Numbered from the stretch's first letter, positions 16,231 to 26,061 are shown. The stretch: 64,000 bases of DNA from Antarctobacter aquimaris (GCF_900184945.1 NZ_FXYF01000003.1:310001-374000), one strand, 5' to 3'. Notes: a model not told the origin generated them from the letters alone. Numbers and translations: made by a program.

Positions 16231-16250
16231 GGCCCCGCCGGGGCGGGGCC
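16231..16250. terminator. Bidirectional terminator between dacB and the L,D-transpeptidase gene
   Basis: A perfect 8-base stem GGCCCCGC / GCGGGGCC with CGGG loop. AAAA lies before it (T-run for the minus strand) and TGTCTGTGTTT after it. It sits between convergent genes. Confidence 0.85.
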
Positions 16251-16275
16251 TGTCTGTGTTTGCAGTCCGCAAAGG

Positions 16276-16704
16276 TCAGTTGTCGATCACGACCTTCATG
16301 TTCGCCTTGCCGACCTGCTGGGTCAGTTCGAACAGCACGGCGGCGTGTTCGGGGTGCAGGCGCACGCAGCCGGCCGAGGCCGGGCGGCCCAGGCGGCTGA
16401 TCTGGTCGGTGCCGTGGATCGCGTAGTCGCCGTTGAAGAAGATCGCGAAAGGCATCGGCGCGTTGTTGTAGATGCTCGACCGGTGATACTTGGACAGCCA
16501 CTGGGCGTTCCATTGGCCGGTCGGCGTGATCTTGCCCGGGCGCGCGGTGGACACCGGCCAGCGATAGGCAACCTGCCCGTTGTAGATCACGGTCATCGTC
16601 TGGGTCGATACGTCCACCTTGGCCACCAGCGGCGCAGCGGCGGCCATCAGTGGCGCAAGGCAGAGCATGGCCGCGCCCACCGCGGCAGCGAAAATTCTGT
16701 TCAT
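16276..16704 (-). CDS. Periplasmic L,D-transpeptidase (YkuD domain)
   Basis: 142 residues from ATG 16704, chosen for GGAGGG five bases upstream. The signal peptide MNRIFAAAVGAAMLCLAPLM then AAAAP precedes one YkuD domain. The catalytic pattern is H97-G-T ... L-G-R-P-A-S-A-G-C113-V-R-L. Such enzymes form 3-3 cross-links in peptidoglycan or attach proteins to it. The protein is close to the minimal catalytic domain, with no LysM or other wall-binding part. Its place next to dacB makes a small wall-remodelling neighbourhood. Confidence 0.93.
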   Translation of the reverse strand: MNRIFAAAVGAAMLCLAPLMAAAAPLVAKVDVSTQTMTVIYNGQVAYRWPVSTARPGKITPTGQWNAQWLSKYHRSSIYNNAPMPFAIFFNGDYAIHGTDQISRLGRPASAGCVRLHPEHAAVLFELTQQVGKANMKVVIDN

Positions 16705-16782
16705 CAGTCCCTCCAGGTACAAGCTTGGCAGCTTCGGCGAAAAAATGCCTGAAGAGAGATTACCAAGCGGTTAGCCGGGGGG

Positions 16783-16802
16783 GAGTCGGGTAATCCCGAC
16801 TC
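16783..16802 (-). terminator. Hairpin between the TerB-like gene and the L,D-transpeptidase gene
   Basis: Perfect arms GAGTCGGG and CCCGACTC with TAAT loop. On the minus strand it lies 82 bases after the stop of the TerB-like gene and 79 bases before the start of the next. It is a plausible terminator or leader hairpin, with no T-run. Confidence 0.5.
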
Positions 16803-16883
16803 TGCACAGGTGGCGTGCAACTGACTCGGAACTATGGGAATTATGCAACGCTTGGCGGGGAACCCGGACGCATTTGCGCCAGA

Positions 16884-17306
16884 TCAAGCCTTCAGGTGCC
16901 GCGCCCGCGCCCCGCGTTCGATCGCCGCGGCGTGCAGGCGGTCGATGTTCAGCTCGTAGCGAATCTCTTCCAGCAGCCGCAGCTCGGCCTCGTAGAGCGC
17001 GCCGTCGGCGGCGGCCACGTCGCAGGCCAGCGCATAGGCGGTCTCGTTCAGCCGTTCGGGCAGGTTGTCGCGGATCAGTCCGAACAGCGCGTCGAGGCCG
17101 TCTTCCTGTTCGAACAGCTCGAAGACAAGGCTCGACATTTCCCGTACGCGATCGGCGTCGTAGTCGGCGAAGATCGGCAGGTGATTGACCGTCGAGTCGA
17201 TCTTCATCAGCTCGGCCGTGCGCATGTTCTCGTCCGAGGCCGAGATCGCGATCATCAGCGCGACAAGGCAGTCCTGCGGGCTCAGCGGATGGGGGTCTTC
17301 GGACAT
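16884..17306 (-). CDS. TerB-like (tellurite-resistance family) helical protein
   Basis: 140 residues, all-helical by composition. The family features are an acidic first helix pair (LVALMIAISASDENMRTAEL) and, later, ALACDVAAADGALYEAELRL then LEEIRYELNI, matching the repeated 'A-x-A-D-G-x-x-x-x-x-E' pattern of TerB metal-binding helices. TerB proteins are linked to stress and membrane-associated metal sensing. No other ter gene is nearby. It is divergent from lysS, with about 100 bases between the two starts. Confidence 0.85.
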   Translation of the reverse strand: MSEDPHPLSPQDCLVALMIAISASDENMRTAELMKIDSTVNHLPIFADYDADRVREMSSLVFELFEQEDGLDALFGLIRDNLPERLNETAYALACDVAAADGALYEAELRLLEEIRYELNIDRLHAAAIERGARARHLKA

Positions 17307-17406
17307 GGGGCGCCTCGCTCTGGTTGCCGGGTTCGGTGCAATTTATTGACGCGGCCCCGGGGGGGCAATAGGAAGCGCGCTCAACACGTCCCCGAGGAGC
17401 GACCCG

Positions 17407-18984
17407 ATGTCCGATCTGCGCGATGCCGCCATGAGTGCCAAGGCCTGGCCTTTCGAAGAGGCGCGCCGGATCCTCAAACGCTATGAAAAAGCGCCCCCCG
17501 AAAAGGGTTACGTGCTGTTCGAGACGGGTTACGGCCCCTCGGGCCTGCCGCATATCGGCACCTTTGGCGAGGTGCTGAGGACGACGATGATCCGCCGCGC
17601 CTTCGAGGCGATCAGCGACATCCCGACGCGGCTGATCTGCTTTTCCGACGACATGGACGGAATGCGCAAGGTTCCGGGCAATGTGCCGCACCAGGAGATG
17701 CTGCAACAGCACCTGCAAAAGCCGCTGACCTCGGTCCCCGATCCGTTCGACGAGTTCGAAAGTTTCGGCCACCACAACAACGCCATGCTGCGGCGGTTTC
17801 TCGACACCTTCGGGTTCGAGTACGAGTTCTATTCGGCCACCGATTTCTACAAGTCGGGCCAGTTTGACGCGACGTTGCTGCGCTGCGCCGAGCGCTATGA
17901 CGACCTGATGAAGATCATGCTGAAGTCGCTGCGCGAAGAGCGCCAGCAGACCTATTCGATTTTCCTGCCGATCCATCCCGAAACCGGCCGCGTGCTCTAC
18001 GTGCCGCTGAAGAACGTCGATGCGGCGAAGGGCGAGATCACCTTTGACGACGAGCAGGGGCGCGAATGGACGCTGCCGGTGACCGGCGGACAGGTGAAAC
18101 TGCAGTGGAAGCCGGACTTCGGCGCGCGCTGGGCGGCGCTGGGCGTCGATTTCGAGATGTACGGCAAGGACCACTCGACCAATACACCGATCTACGACGG
18201 CATCTGCCGCACGCTGGGCGTGCCCGCGCCGGAGCATTTCACCTACGAGCTGTTCTTGGACGACCAAGGCCAGAAGATCTCGAAGTCGAAGGGCAACGGC
18301 CTGTCGATCGACGAATGGCTGAGCTACGCGGCAACCGAGTCGCTGTCCTATTTCATGTTCCAGAAGCCCAAGACCGCCAAGCGGCTGTGGTGGGACGTGA
18401 TCCCTAAGGCGGTGGACGAATACCACCAGCAGCTGCGCGCCTATCCGGATCAGGATCTGGCGACACAGCTGAACAACCCGGTCTGGCACATCCACGGCGG
18501 CGAGGTGCCCGAGTCCAGGATGGTGGTGCCGTTCTCGATGCTGCTGAACCTGGCCAGCGCGGCGCATGCGGAGAACAAGCAGGCCATGTGGTCCTTCATC
18601 AACCGCTACGCCCCCGAGGCGACACCCGAAACGCATCCCGACCTGGACGCGGCGGCGGGTTTTGCGGTCCGCTACTTCGAGGATTTCGTCAAGCCGAACA
18701 AGGTGTTCCGCGCCCCGGACGAGAAGGAGCGCGCAGCGATTGCGGACCTCGCGGCGCAGCTGAAGGCGCACGACGGCCCGACCGACGACGAGACGCTGCA
18801 ATCGCTGGTCTTCGCCGTGGGCAAGGCGCATGGTTTCGAGCCGCTGCGCGACTGGTTCAAGGCGCTCTACGAGGTGCTGCTGGGCCAGAGCCAGGGGCCG
18901 CGCTTTGGCGGGTTCATCGCGCTCTACGGCGTCGACGAGACGGTGGCGCTGATCGAAACCGCGCTGGCGGGCGAACTGGCCTGA
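17407..18984 (+). CDS. lysS: Lysyl-tRNA synthetase, class I
   Basis: 525 residues. The class I signatures are P-S-G-L-P-H49-I-G-T (HIGH variant) and K290-I-S-K-S-K (KMSKS). This archaeal-type class I enzyme replaces the class II LysRS in many alphaproteobacteria. It charges tRNA-Lys in the cytoplasm. AGGAG lies eight bases before the ATG. The C-terminal helical domain is present and the gene looks intact. Confidence 0.96.
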   Translation: MSDLRDAAMSAKAWPFEEARRILKRYEKAPPEKGYVLFETGYGPSGLPHIGTFGEVLRTTMIRRAFEAISDIPTRLICFSDDMDGMRKVPGNVPHQEMLQQHLQKPLTSVPDPFDEFESFGHHNNAMLRRFLDTFGFEYEFYSATDFYKSGQFDATLLRCAERYDDLMKIMLKSLREERQQTYSIFLPIHPETGRVLYVPLKNVDAAKGEITFDDEQGREWTLPVTGGQVKLQWKPDFGARWAALGVDFEMYGKDHSTNTPIYDGICRTLGVPAPEHFTYELFLDDQGQKISKSKGNGLSIDEWLSYAATESLSYFMFQKPKTAKRLWWDVIPKAVDEYHQQLRAYPDQDLATQLNNPVWHIHGGEVPESRMVVPFSMLLNLASAAHAENKQAMWSFINRYAPEATPETHPDLDAAAGFAVRYFEDFVKPNKVFRAPDEKERAAIADLAAQLKAHDGPTDDETLQSLVFAVGKAHGFEPLRDWFKALYEVLLGQSQGPRFGGFIALYGVDETVALIETALAGELA

Positions 18985-19046
18985 CGATCCCGTTTTGACG
19001 ACGGCGCCTCATGGCTTACCTTTGGGTCAGCCATGAGGAGGATGCC

Positions 19047-19463
19047 ATGCGCAACGCTGTACTGGGAATGATCGCCGGGCTGGGCCTGGCGGGGGCGGTC
19101 TGGGCGCAGGAGGTGCTGACGCCCAATCCGCAGATCGAAGGCACGATCCGCAGCCAGATCGACGCCTTCCTGCAGGACGATTTTGTCACCGCCTTCACCT
19201 ATGCCAGTCCGGGCATCCGCGGCATGTTCGGCACGCCCGAGAATTTCGGCGCGATGGTGCGCAACGGCTACCCGATGGTCTGGCGGCCTTCGGATGTGCA
19301 GTTCGGCGCGCTGCGCGAGCGCGACGGCGCGCCCTGGCAGCAGGTGTTGATCGAGGATGCCGAGGGTCGGCGCTTTGTCCTGGAGTACCGGATGGAACAG
19401 GTGGACGGCGCCTGGCGGATCTCGGGTGTCGAGGTGGTGCCCGCGCCGGACGTGGCGGCCTGA
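19047..19463 (+). CDS. DUF4864-like secreted protein
   Basis: 138 residues with a signal peptide ending near V-W-A-Q-E. The mature domain (IRSQIDAFLQDDFVTAFTYA, FGTPENFGAMVRNGYPMVWR, then RFVLEYRMEQVDGAWRISGV) matches the DUF4864 pattern, an NTF2-like fold of unknown role. GAGGAGG upstream supports ATG 19047. It follows lysS on the same strand by 62 bases. Confidence 0.85.
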   Translation: MRNAVLGMIAGLGLAGAVWAQEVLTPNPQIEGTIRSQIDAFLQDDFVTAFTYASPGIRGMFGTPENFGAMVRNGYPMVWRPSDVQFGALRERDGAPWQQVLIEDAEGRRFVLEYRMEQVDGAWRISGVEVVPAPDVAA

Positions 19464-19500
19464 GGCCCTCGCACGGCGCTCGTCGCACGGCAGGCAACAT

Positions 19501-19518
19501 CGCCCCGCCCACCGTCCC
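19501..19518. repeat. Copy 1 of the CGCCCCGCCCACCGTCCC intergenic repeat
   Basis: The 18-base core lies between convergent genes. The same core occurs at 24964-24981 and, with one change (CCATCC for CCGTCC), at about 53378-53393, each time just after a coding sequence. Confidence 0.6.
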
Positions 19519-19533
19519 CGGCCGCTGCCCCTG

Positions 19534-20205
19534 TCAGAAGTCGGTCCAGAGCCCCAGCTTGAGGCCCATGGAGGTGTCGCCGGTCAGCCCCCAGGTGGCG
19601 CCAGCCTCAAGCTTGAACCTGCCGCGCAGGGGCAGCACGATCGAGGGCGCCAGCCGGGCAAAGGGGTCGCGCCCGTCGGGTTGCCCGGTCTGCAACTGGA
19701 CGATCAGCTTGCGGTCATGGGCAAGGTTGCGTCCCCAGGTCATGTCCAGTTTCAGATCGGTGCGACCGTCGTCGAGATAGGTTTCCGCCACGCCGTCGAC
19801 CGACACCCAACCCCGTTTCAGGCTCCATCCGGCCGACAGCCCGGGGCGAATGATCCTTTCACCCGAGATCACGCCAAAGCCGAGCTGCGCCGACACCTGC
19901 GCCCCGGTGTCGGCCTGCCGGACCGGGTATTGCAGGAAAATCACCGTCTTGCCGCCGCCCGAAACCGAATGCCCGAGGTCGAGGCCCAGCGTCAGCCGGT
20001 CCGTCAGACCATATTCCAGGTACAGGGTCGAATAGTCCTGCGTCGGTTCCAGCGAGGTCCAGTCGCCCATGTCCTGCGGCCAGCCCAGCCGTACGGCGAT
20101 GGTGGCAAATCCCTCGCCCGCCTTGCGCGGCCACGCCCCGGCCTGCGCCATGGCGCCGAGGCACATGAACACGAACGCCCTGAGAAGAAAGGCGGCAGGA
20201 CGCAT
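19534..20205 (-). CDS. Outer-membrane-like beta-barrel protein of unknown function
   Basis: 223 residues. The signal peptide (MRPAAFLLRAFVFMCLGAMA, then QAGAW) is followed by alternating hydrophobic strands and ends in G-L-K-L-G-L-W-T-D-F, a terminal Phe as in many outer-membrane barrels. Segments such as DRLTLGLDLGHSVSGGGKTV and GRFKLEAGATWGLTGDTSMG look like adjacent strands and turns. Similar proteins are usually annotated only as hypothetical. ATG 20205 precedes the signal peptide. The gene is divergent from parA. Confidence 0.75.
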   Translation of the reverse strand: MRPAAFLLRAFVFMCLGAMAQAGAWPRKAGEGFATIAVRLGWPQDMGDWTSLEPTQDYSTLYLEYGLTDRLTLGLDLGHSVSGGGKTVIFLQYPVRQADTGAQVSAQLGFGVISGERIIRPGLSAGWSLKRGWVSVDGVAETYLDDGRTDLKLDMTWGRNLAHDRKLIVQLQTGQPDGRDPFARLAPSIVLPLRGRFKLEAGATWGLTGDTSMGLKLGLWTDF

Positions 20206-20373
20206 CGTCGGGCTCCTGGCAGCGGCAGCTGGATTCAGGTTAGGTTTGCAATGGTTAACAGATTGTGAATGGACCCGCGACGCAGGCACGTCCTGAGTCG
20301 CAAGGTCCAAAGGGGCTGGATTCCCGCCTGCTGCGGGGGCACAGTCGCCCGGAGCGGCAGCGGGGGAGAGCGC

Positions 20374-21015
20374 ATGGCGGGACGGGTCATCACGGTAGCG
20401 CAGCAGAAGGGCGGCAGCGGCAAGACGACCCTCGCCGCGCACCTGGCGCTGGGCTTCCGCGGGCTGGGGCGCAAGGTGGCGCTGGTGGACCTCGATCCGC
20501 AGGGCAGCCTCGGCCGCTGGTTCATGACGCGCATGGAAACCGCGCCAGAGACCTGCGAAGGGCTGGACTTTGCCACCTCCTCGGCCTGGGGCGTGTCCTA
20601 CGAGGTGCGCAAGCTGTCCTCCGCCAACGACATCGTCATCATCGACACGCCGCCCAAGGCCGACAGCGACCTGCGCCCGGCGCTGCGCGTCGCCGACCTG
20701 GTGGTGGTTCCGGTCTCGGTCAGCCACATCGACCTGTGGGCCACCGAAGGCGTTCTGGACCTTGCGGCGCGGGAAAACCGCGACACGCTGCTGGTGATGA
20801 ACCGCACCCGCGCCGGCACGCGCCTGAACGCCGAGGTGGCGACCGCGGCCGCGCGGCTGGGCGCCGACGTGGCGCAGGCCTCGCTGGGCAACCGCGTGGG
20901 TTATGCCGAGGCGATGGGGCAAGGCCGCGGCGCGCAGGAGGGCACCCGGACCCCGGCGCGCGACGAGATCGCCGCGCTGCTGGCAGAGGTGGCGGAGCGC
21001 CTCGGGACCGGGTAA
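20374..21015 (+). CDS. ParA/MinD-family ATPase (orphan)
   Basis: 213 residues. The deviant Walker A motif Q-K-G-G-S-G-K17-T-T (K12 is the signature lysine) is followed by VALVDLDPQGSLGRW and VIIDTPPKADSD. It is shorter than chromosomal ParA, and no parB or centromere-like repeat is near. Orphan ParA proteins often position other cargo in the cell. The next gene follows by 20 bases with its own AGGAGG, so the two are probably co-transcribed and may act together. Confidence 0.9.
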   Translation: MAGRVITVAQQKGGSGKTTLAAHLALGFRGLGRKVALVDLDPQGSLGRWFMTRMETAPETCEGLDFATSSAWGVSYEVRKLSSANDIVIIDTPPKADSDLRPALRVADLVVVPVSVSHIDLWATEGVLDLAARENRDTLLVMNRTRAGTRLNAEVATAAARLGADVAQASLGNRVGYAEAMGQGRGAQEGTRTPARDEIAALLAEVAERLGTG

Positions 21016-21035
21016 GCGGGCGCGCAGGAGGCCCC

Positions 21036-21878
21036 ATGACAGATATCGCCGAACTCACCCGCCTGATCCGCGCCGACGCCGAAGCCCGGGGCAAGACCAT
21101 CTCGCGCCTTGGCTATTTCTGCGCGCCGTTCCGACCGACGCAGGGGCCGCTGTCGGACCGGGTGATCAAGGTCTACCGGGGTCTCTCGGACAGCGCCGCG
21201 CTGGAGCGGCTGGCGCGCTGCCACGACGATTACGTCGCTGCCCTGCGCGCGGGTGGCGTTCCCCTGCCGGAGACCGCCTTTCACCTGGTCGACCTCGATG
21301 GCATCACCGTTCCCGCGATCGTCCAGCAGGCCTTGCCCGAAGACAGCCTGATGCGCCCGCGCATGCAGCGCGCCCCGCTGGAGGAAACCTTGCAGATGAT
21401 GGAGGCGGCAGGTCTGGTGATCGCGCGTTTCTGGCTCTGGGCGCGTGGGCAGGAGGGGCGCATCGGCTTTCACCCCTCGATCCGCAACTTCGCCATCGTC
21501 GATGGCGAGGCGGTGTTCTTCGACACCTTCCCGCCGCTGATCCACTACACGCGCGCGGAAATGGGCCGGATGTTGCTGACCTTCTCGGACAAGCGGCTGA
21601 TGCGGCTGGTGGGGCCGCTGATGCAGACGCGCGTCACGGGCATTCAGGACGAATGGTATTCACCACCCGAAACCCTGGTCGGTCTCGTGGGTTCGGCCTG
21701 CCGGTTGCGTCCCGAACACGCGGGTGCCTACCTGGACTGGGGTCGCGATTTCGCGGCGCGCGAAATGGCGCCCTGGGCCGGAGAGGCGCTGAAGGGGTTG
21801 GCCGAACCGCCGCGCCTGCCCGGCTACTGGACAGGGTTCCGCAAGCTGCTGGGGTTGCAGGGCGAGCCCAACGTCTGA
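21036..21878 (+). CDS. Conserved-looking protein of unknown function, partner of the ParA gene
   Basis: 280 residues, no signal or transmembrane segment. The sequence GRIGFHPSIRNFAIVDGEAV then FFDTFPPLI resembles a kinase-fold catalytic loop and metal motif (H-P-x-x-x-N-x-x-x-x-x-x-x-x-x-x-x-D), and an earlier VDLDGITVPAIVQQALPED could be the hinge. The usual catalytic Asp before the His is not seen, so a pseudokinase is as likely as an active enzyme. AGGAGG precedes ATG 21036. The role with ParA is unknown. Confidence 0.75.
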   Translation: MTDIAELTRLIRADAEARGKTISRLGYFCAPFRPTQGPLSDRVIKVYRGLSDSAALERLARCHDDYVAALRAGGVPLPETAFHLVDLDGITVPAIVQQALPEDSLMRPRMQRAPLEETLQMMEAAGLVIARFWLWARGQEGRIGFHPSIRNFAIVDGEAVFFDTFPPLIHYTRAEMGRMLLTFSDKRLMRLVGPLMQTRVTGIQDEWYSPPETLVGLVGSACRLRPEHAGAYLDWGRDFAAREMAPWAGEALKGLAEPPRLPGYWTGFRKLLGLQGEPNV

Positions 21879-21902
21879 GTCTACACAATGCAGGCCGTAG
21901 CG

Positions 21903-21993
21903 CCGGGTGTATCCCCACCAAAAGGAAACATTGGGTACGCCCCATGTTTCTTCTCTGTCCAAATACACCCGGGGGTTTGGGGGCAGAGCCCCC
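21903..21993. terminator. Nested inverted repeats between convergent genes
   Basis: The outer arms CCGGGTGTAT (21903-21912) and ATACACCCGG (21963-21972) are exact. Inside them GGAAACAT-T-GGG pairs with CCC-C-ATGTTTC. A separate hairpin GGGGGC-AGA-GCCCCC follows at 21979-21993. The TCTGTCCAAATACACCCGGG part is an inverse-orientation copy of the family found near 30150 and 58830. It probably terminates both flanking transcripts. Confidence 0.65.
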
Positions 21994-22015
21994 ATTCCGA
22001 CCTCGCCGCAATCGG

Positions 22016-22669
22016 TCAGACGATCTTGATGCCCGCCTTGGCCGCATCCTTGAGGAAGCCTTCGAGGCCCTTGTCCGTCAGCACGTGGTTCGCCATGGCC
22101 TTGATGACCGAGGGCGGCGCGGTGGCCACGTCGGCGCCGATCTTGGCGCATTCCGACATATGGTTGGGCGAGCGGATCGAGGCGGCCAGGATCTGCGTCT
22201 CGAACCCATAGTTGTCATAGATCTCGCGGATGTCGGCGATCAGGTCGAGCCCGTCGATGTTGATGTCGTCCAGCCGGCCGATGAACGGCGAGATGAAGGT
22301 CGCGCCGGCCTTGGCCGCCAGCAGCGCCTGGTTGGCCGAGAAACAGAGGGTGACGTTGACCATCTTGCCCTCGCCCGACAGGACCTTGCAGGCCTTCAGG
22401 CCGTCCCAGGTCAGCGGCACCTTGACGGCGATGTTCTCGGCGATCCCGGCCAGCTTGCGGCCTTCGGCGATCATCGCCTCGGCCTCGAGCGCGACGACCT
22501 CGGCAGAGACCGGGCCGGAAACCAGGTCGCAGATCTCCTTGATGACCTCGAGGATGTCGCGGCCGGATTTCATGATCAGCGAGGGGTTCGTGGTGACCCC
22601 GTCCAGCATGCCCAGATCGTTCAACTCGGCGATGGCGTCGATCTCTGCGGTGTCGACAAAGAATTTCAT
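22016..22669 (-). CDS. fsa: Fructose-6-phosphate aldolase / transaldolase-like protein
   Basis: 217 residues, the short transaldolase form. The features are [33 protein letters not shown], the Schiff-base lysine K83 in A-V-K-V-P-L-T and the C-terminal [20 protein letters not shown]. Family members act as transaldolase or as fructose-6-phosphate aldolase; sequence alone does not settle which. The MKFF start is preferred over an ATG five codons upstream because it matches the family N-terminus. It is divergent from priA. Confidence 0.93.
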   Translation of the reverse strand: MKFFVDTAEIDAIAELNDLGMLDGVTTNPSLIMKSGRDILEVIKEICDLVSGPVSAEVVALEAEAMIAEGRKLAGIAENIAVKVPLTWDGLKACKVLSGEGKMVNVTLCFSANQALLAAKAGATFISPFIGRLDDINIDGLDLIADIREIYDNYGFETQILAASIRSPNHMSECAKIGADVATAPPSVIKAMANHVLTDKGLEGFLKDAAKAGIKIV

Positions 22670-22725
22670 GAGCAGCGCCTCCATGGTGTCTTGGACTTTC
22701 CTGCCTTGGGCTTTACCCCTTTTGC

Positions 22726-24927
22726 ATGCCGATCACTACCCCGGATTTCTTCGAAGCGGGTTCCCTTGTCGGGGTTCTCACCACGCAGCCGCTGGACCGC
22801 GTGCTGGATTACCGTGCGCCGGAGGGCGGCTGCTGGCTGGGCGCCTATGTCGAGGTGCCGTTGGGCCCGCGCAAGGTGTTGGGCGTGGTCTGGGGGCCGG
22901 GGCGCGGGGATTTCGACGCAAGCAAGATCCGCGCCGTGGGCCGGGTGCTGGATGCCGCGCCGATGCGCGAGGAGATGCGGCTGTTCCTCGAACGCGCCGG
23001 TGCCTACACGCTGACGCCGCTGTCGGCGATGCTGCGGCTGGCGACGCGGGCGCCGGGGCTGGGCGATCCGCCCTCGATGCGCAAGGTCTACCGCCTGGGT
23101 GAGGGAGAGCCGGACCGCATGACCGAGGCGCGCGGCCGGGTGATCGCGGCGGCGCGCGAAATGGGCGGCCTGGCGCTGACGCTGTCGGAACTGTCGGAGA
23201 TGGCCGGTGTGACCACATCGGTGGTCAAGGGCCTGGTCAAGAGCGGCGCGATTCTCGAGGAGGACACGCCGCGCGACACCGGCTTTGCCCCGCTCGACCC
23301 GGACCATGGCGGCAAGGACCTGACCCCGGACCAGGCCTTGGCGGCCGAGGTCCTGCGCGCCGGGCAACGCTCCGGCGCCTACGGCACGGTGCTGCTGAAG
23401 GGGGTGACAGGGTCCGGCAAGACCGAGGTCTACCTCGAGGCGGTGGCCGAATGCCTGCGCGCGGGGCGGCAGGCGCTGGTGCTGCTGCCGGAAATCGCCC
23501 TGTCGGCGGAGTTCCTGGCGCGGGTCGAGGCGCGGTTCGGCGCGCGCCCGGCCGAGTGGCACTCCGGCGTGACCATGACAGAGCGGCGGCGCGTCTGGCG
23601 CATGGTCGGCGAAGGGCAGGCGCAGATGGTGGTGGGCGCGCGATCGGCGCTGTTCCTGCCGTTCCGCGACCTGGGCCTGATCGTCGTCGATGAGGAGCAC
23701 GACACCTCCTACAAGCAGGAGGACGGGGTTCTCTACAACGCGCGGGACATGGCGGTGTTGCGCGCCTCGATCCTGGGGGCGCAGGTGGTGCTGGCCTCGG
23801 CCACGCCTTCGCTGGAAAGCTGGGCCAATGCCGATGCGGGCAAATACACGCGGCTGGACCTGGTGTCGCGCTTCGGACCGGCGGTCATGCCGGGGATGCG
23901 GACGATCGACATGCGGGCCGAGGACCTGCCGTCGAACCGCTGGATCTCGGGCACCTTGCAGCGGGCGGTGACGGTGCGGATGGAGAAGGGAGAGCAGGCG
24001 CTGCTGTTCCTAAACCGGCGCGGCTATGCCCCGGTGACGCTGTGCCGGGCCTGCGGCATGCAGATCGGCTGTGACCATTGCGACGCGCGCATGGTCGAAC
24101 ATCGCTTCCTGAAACGGCTGGTCTGCCACCAGTGCGGCGAGACGCGGCCATTGCCCGAGGTCTGCCCGTCCTGCCAGGTCGAGGGCAAGCTGGCGGCGGT
24201 GGGTCCGGGGGTCGAACGGCTGGCCGAGGAGGCGGCGGCGCTGTTTCCGCAGGCACGCATCGCGGTGCTGTCGTCCGACCTGTTCGGCACCGCGCGCGAG
24301 TTGAAGGCGCAGATCGAGGCGATCGCGGCCGGGGCGGCGGACATCGTGATCGGCACGCAGCTGGTGGCCAAGGGGCACAACTTTCCCCTGCTGACGCTGG
24401 TCGGGGTGATCGACGCGGATCTGGGCTTGCAAGGGTCGGACCTGCGCGCGGCCGAGCGGACCTTTCAACTGATGCGGCAGGTGGCGGGGCGCGCCGGGCG
24501 GGCCGAACGTCCGGGCGAGGCGCTGTTGCAGACCTACCAGCCCGAACACCCGGTCATCCGCGCGATCCTCGACGGTGACGAGGAAGCGTTCTGGAAGGCC
24601 GAGGCCGAGGAGCGGCGGGTCGCCGGTATGCCGCCCTATGGCCGGCTGGCCGGGGTGATCCTGTCCGGCTCGGACGTGGGCAAGGTGTTCGACCTGGGCA
24701 ACCACCTGGCGCGGCACGACGGGCCGCTGCGGCGGGTCGGGGCCGAGGTCTACGGCCCCGCGCCCGCGCCCATCGCGCGGGTCCGGGGGCGGCACCGGGT
24801 GCGGCTGCTGGTCAAGGCGCCAAAGGGCGCGGCCCTGCAGGCGGCGCTGGCGGAATGGGCCGGGCAGGTGCGGCTGAGCGGCGATCTGCGCATGGCCATC
24901 GACATCGACCCGCAGAGTTTCTTCTGA
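22726..24927 (+). CDS. priA: Primosomal replication protein N' (PriA helicase)
   Basis: 733 residues. The N-terminal 3'-DNA-binding domain is followed by the helicase core with Walker A G226-V-T-G-S-G-K-T and D322-E-E-H. The zinc-binding insert (C-R-A-C-G, C-D-H-C, H-Q-C-G, C-P-S-C; about residues 440-490) and the C-terminal helicase domain ([40 protein letters not shown]) are complete. PriA restarts collapsed replication forks by reloading DnaB. The gene is full length and standard for the family. Confidence 0.96.
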   Translation: MPITTPDFFEAGSLVGVLTTQPLDRVLDYRAPEGGCWLGAYVEVPLGPRKVLGVVWGPGRGDFDASKIRAVGRVLDAAPMREEMRLFLERAGAYTLTPLSAMLRLATRAPGLGDPPSMRKVYRLGEGEPDRMTEARGRVIAAAREMGGLALTLSELSEMAGVTTSVVKGLVKSGAILEEDTPRDTGFAPLDPDHGGKDLTPDQALAAEVLRAGQRSGAYGTVLLKGVTGSGKTEVYLEAVAECLRAGRQALVLLPEIALSAEFLARVEARFGARPAEWHSGVTMTERRRVWRMVGEGQAQMVVGARSALFLPFRDLGLIVVDEEHDTSYKQEDGVLYNARDMAVLRASILGAQVVLASATPSLESWANADAGKYTRLDLVSRFGPAVMPGMRTIDMRAEDLPSNRWISGTLQRAVTVRMEKGEQALLFLNRRGYAPVTLCRACGMQIGCDHCDARMVEHRFLKRLVCHQCGETRPLPEVCPSCQVEGKLAAVGPGVERLAEEAAALFPQARIAVLSSDLFGTARELKAQIEAIAAGAADIVIGTQLVAKGHNFPLLTLVGVIDADLGLQGSDLRAAERTFQLMRQVAGRAGRAERPGEALLQTYQPEHPVIRAILDGDEEAFWKAEAEERRVAGMPPYGRLAGVILSGSDVGKVFDLGNHLARHDGPLRRVGAEVYGPAPAPIARVRGRHRVRLLVKAPKGAALQAALAEWAGQVRLSGDLRMAIDIDPQSFF

Positions 24928-24981
24928 GGGACGGGGGCGGACGCTGGTTGCCTGCGGCAACGCCGCCCCGCCCACCGTCCC
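24928..24981. repeat. Copy 2 of the CGCCCCGCCCACCGTCCC intergenic repeat
   Basis: Begins right after the priA stop. The ends GGGACGG (24928-24934) and CCGTCCC (24975-24981) are complementary, so the transcript can fold into a long hairpin. It may terminate priA. Confidence 0.6.
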
Positions 24982-25074
24982 TCAAGTGGCGCGCTCGCGG
25001 CGATTGCGCCACAACAGGGGGTCTTTTCAGGCCTTGCCTTGTTTGTTCCCGGGGTGGCCTCTACATGGCTCGGC

Positions 25075-25872
25075 ATGAGACGATGGATCCCCTTCATGAA
25101 ATCCGCGCCGCGGGTCGCGGTGGTGCGCCTTCAGGGCGCAATCGGCGTGGCCGGACGGTCCAGCCTGAGCGACCGGTCGCTGGCCGGCGTGCTGGAAAAG
25201 GCCTTCAAGTCCAAGCCTGACGCGGTCGCGCTGGAAATCAATTCGCCCGGCGGCTCGCCGGTGCAGAGCGCGCTGATCGGCGCGCGCATCCGGCGGCTGG
25301 CGGATGAAACCGAGGTGCCCGTGGTGGCCTTTGTCGAGGATGTCGCCGCCTCGGGCGGCTATTGGATCGCCAGCGCGGCGGACGAGATCATCGCCGACGC
25401 CAGCTCCATCCTCGGCTCCATTGGCGTGATCTCGGCAAGCTTTGGCCTGTCCGAACTGCTGCAAAGGCAGGGGATCGAGCGGCGGGTACACACCGCTGGC
25501 AAGTCCAAGAGCATGATGGACCCGTTCAGCCCGGAGAAACCCGAGGATGTCGAGCGCCTGAACCGACTTCTGGGGCAGCTGCACGAGACCTTCATTGGCC
25601 AGGTCAAGAGCCGCCGCGGCGCCAAGCTGACCGACAACCCCGACCTCTTTACCGGCGAAATCTGGATCGGCCAGTCGGCGGTGGACGAGGGGCTGGCCGA
25701 TGGGCTGGGCCACCTGGTCCCGATCATGAAACAGCGCTTTGGCGACAAGGTACGGTTCAAGCGGTTCGAGCAGCGCAAGCCGCTGTTCCCGCGGTTCGGG
25801 GCGCAAGTGACGCAGGGCGCGCTGGGCGAGATCGAGGAACGCGCGGATTTCGCGCGGTTTGGCCTGTCTTGA
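25075..25872 (+). CDS. sppA: S49-family signal peptide peptidase (SppA/SohB-like)
   Basis: 265 residues from ATG 25075. The Ser-Lys dyad is S93 in E-D-V-A-A-S-G-G-Y-W and K146 in T-A-G-K-S-K-S-M-M-D-P-F. The LEINSPGGSPVQS oxyanion region is also present. This is the short single-domain form. Such enzymes degrade leftover signal peptides at the inner membrane. The N-terminus is only weakly hydrophobic, so membrane attachment is uncertain. The stop overlaps the TTG start of the following small gene. Confidence 0.93.
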   Translation: MRRWIPFMKSAPRVAVVRLQGAIGVAGRSSLSDRSLAGVLEKAFKSKPDAVALEINSPGGSPVQSALIGARIRRLADETEVPVVAFVEDVAASGGYWIASAADEIIADASSILGSIGVISASFGLSELLQRQGIERRVHTAGKSKSMMDPFSPEKPEDVERLNRLLGQLHETFIGQVKSRRGAKLTDNPDLFTGEIWIGQSAVDEGLADGLGHLVPIMKQRFGDKVRFKRFEQRKPLFPRFGAQVTQGALGEIEERADFARFGLS

Positions 25873-26060
25873 TCGTCAAGATTGTCTTCCTGTTCCTGAT
25901 CTTCATCGGGGTGTTGGCGATGTTCGGCCGCCTGCGCGTGCCGGGGGCGCGCCAGCTGCGCAACCTGCGTGACAAGGCCCGCCTGAGTTCGGCGAAATGC
26001 CCCAAATGCGGCCGCTACCGGATCGGCAAGGGTCCCTGCGAGTGCGGCAAAGGAAGCTGA
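25869..26060 (+). CDS. 63-residue membrane-anchored zinc-ribbon protein
   Basis: Start TTG 25869 overlaps the sppA stop (TTGA), implying translational coupling. The N-terminus IVKIVFLFLIFIGVLAMF is one transmembrane helix. It is followed by a basic stretch (RQLRNLRDKARL) and a zinc ribbon C-P-K-C-G-R-Y-R-I-G-K-G-P-C-E-C. The ribbon would face the cytoplasm next to SppA. It ends one base before the antiporter start, so sppA, this gene and the antiporter probably form one operon. Function unknown. Confidence 0.8.
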   Translation: MIVKIVFLFLIFIGVLAMFGRLRVPGARQLRNLRDKARLSSAKCPKCGRYRIGKGPCECGKGS

Positions 26061-26061
26061 G

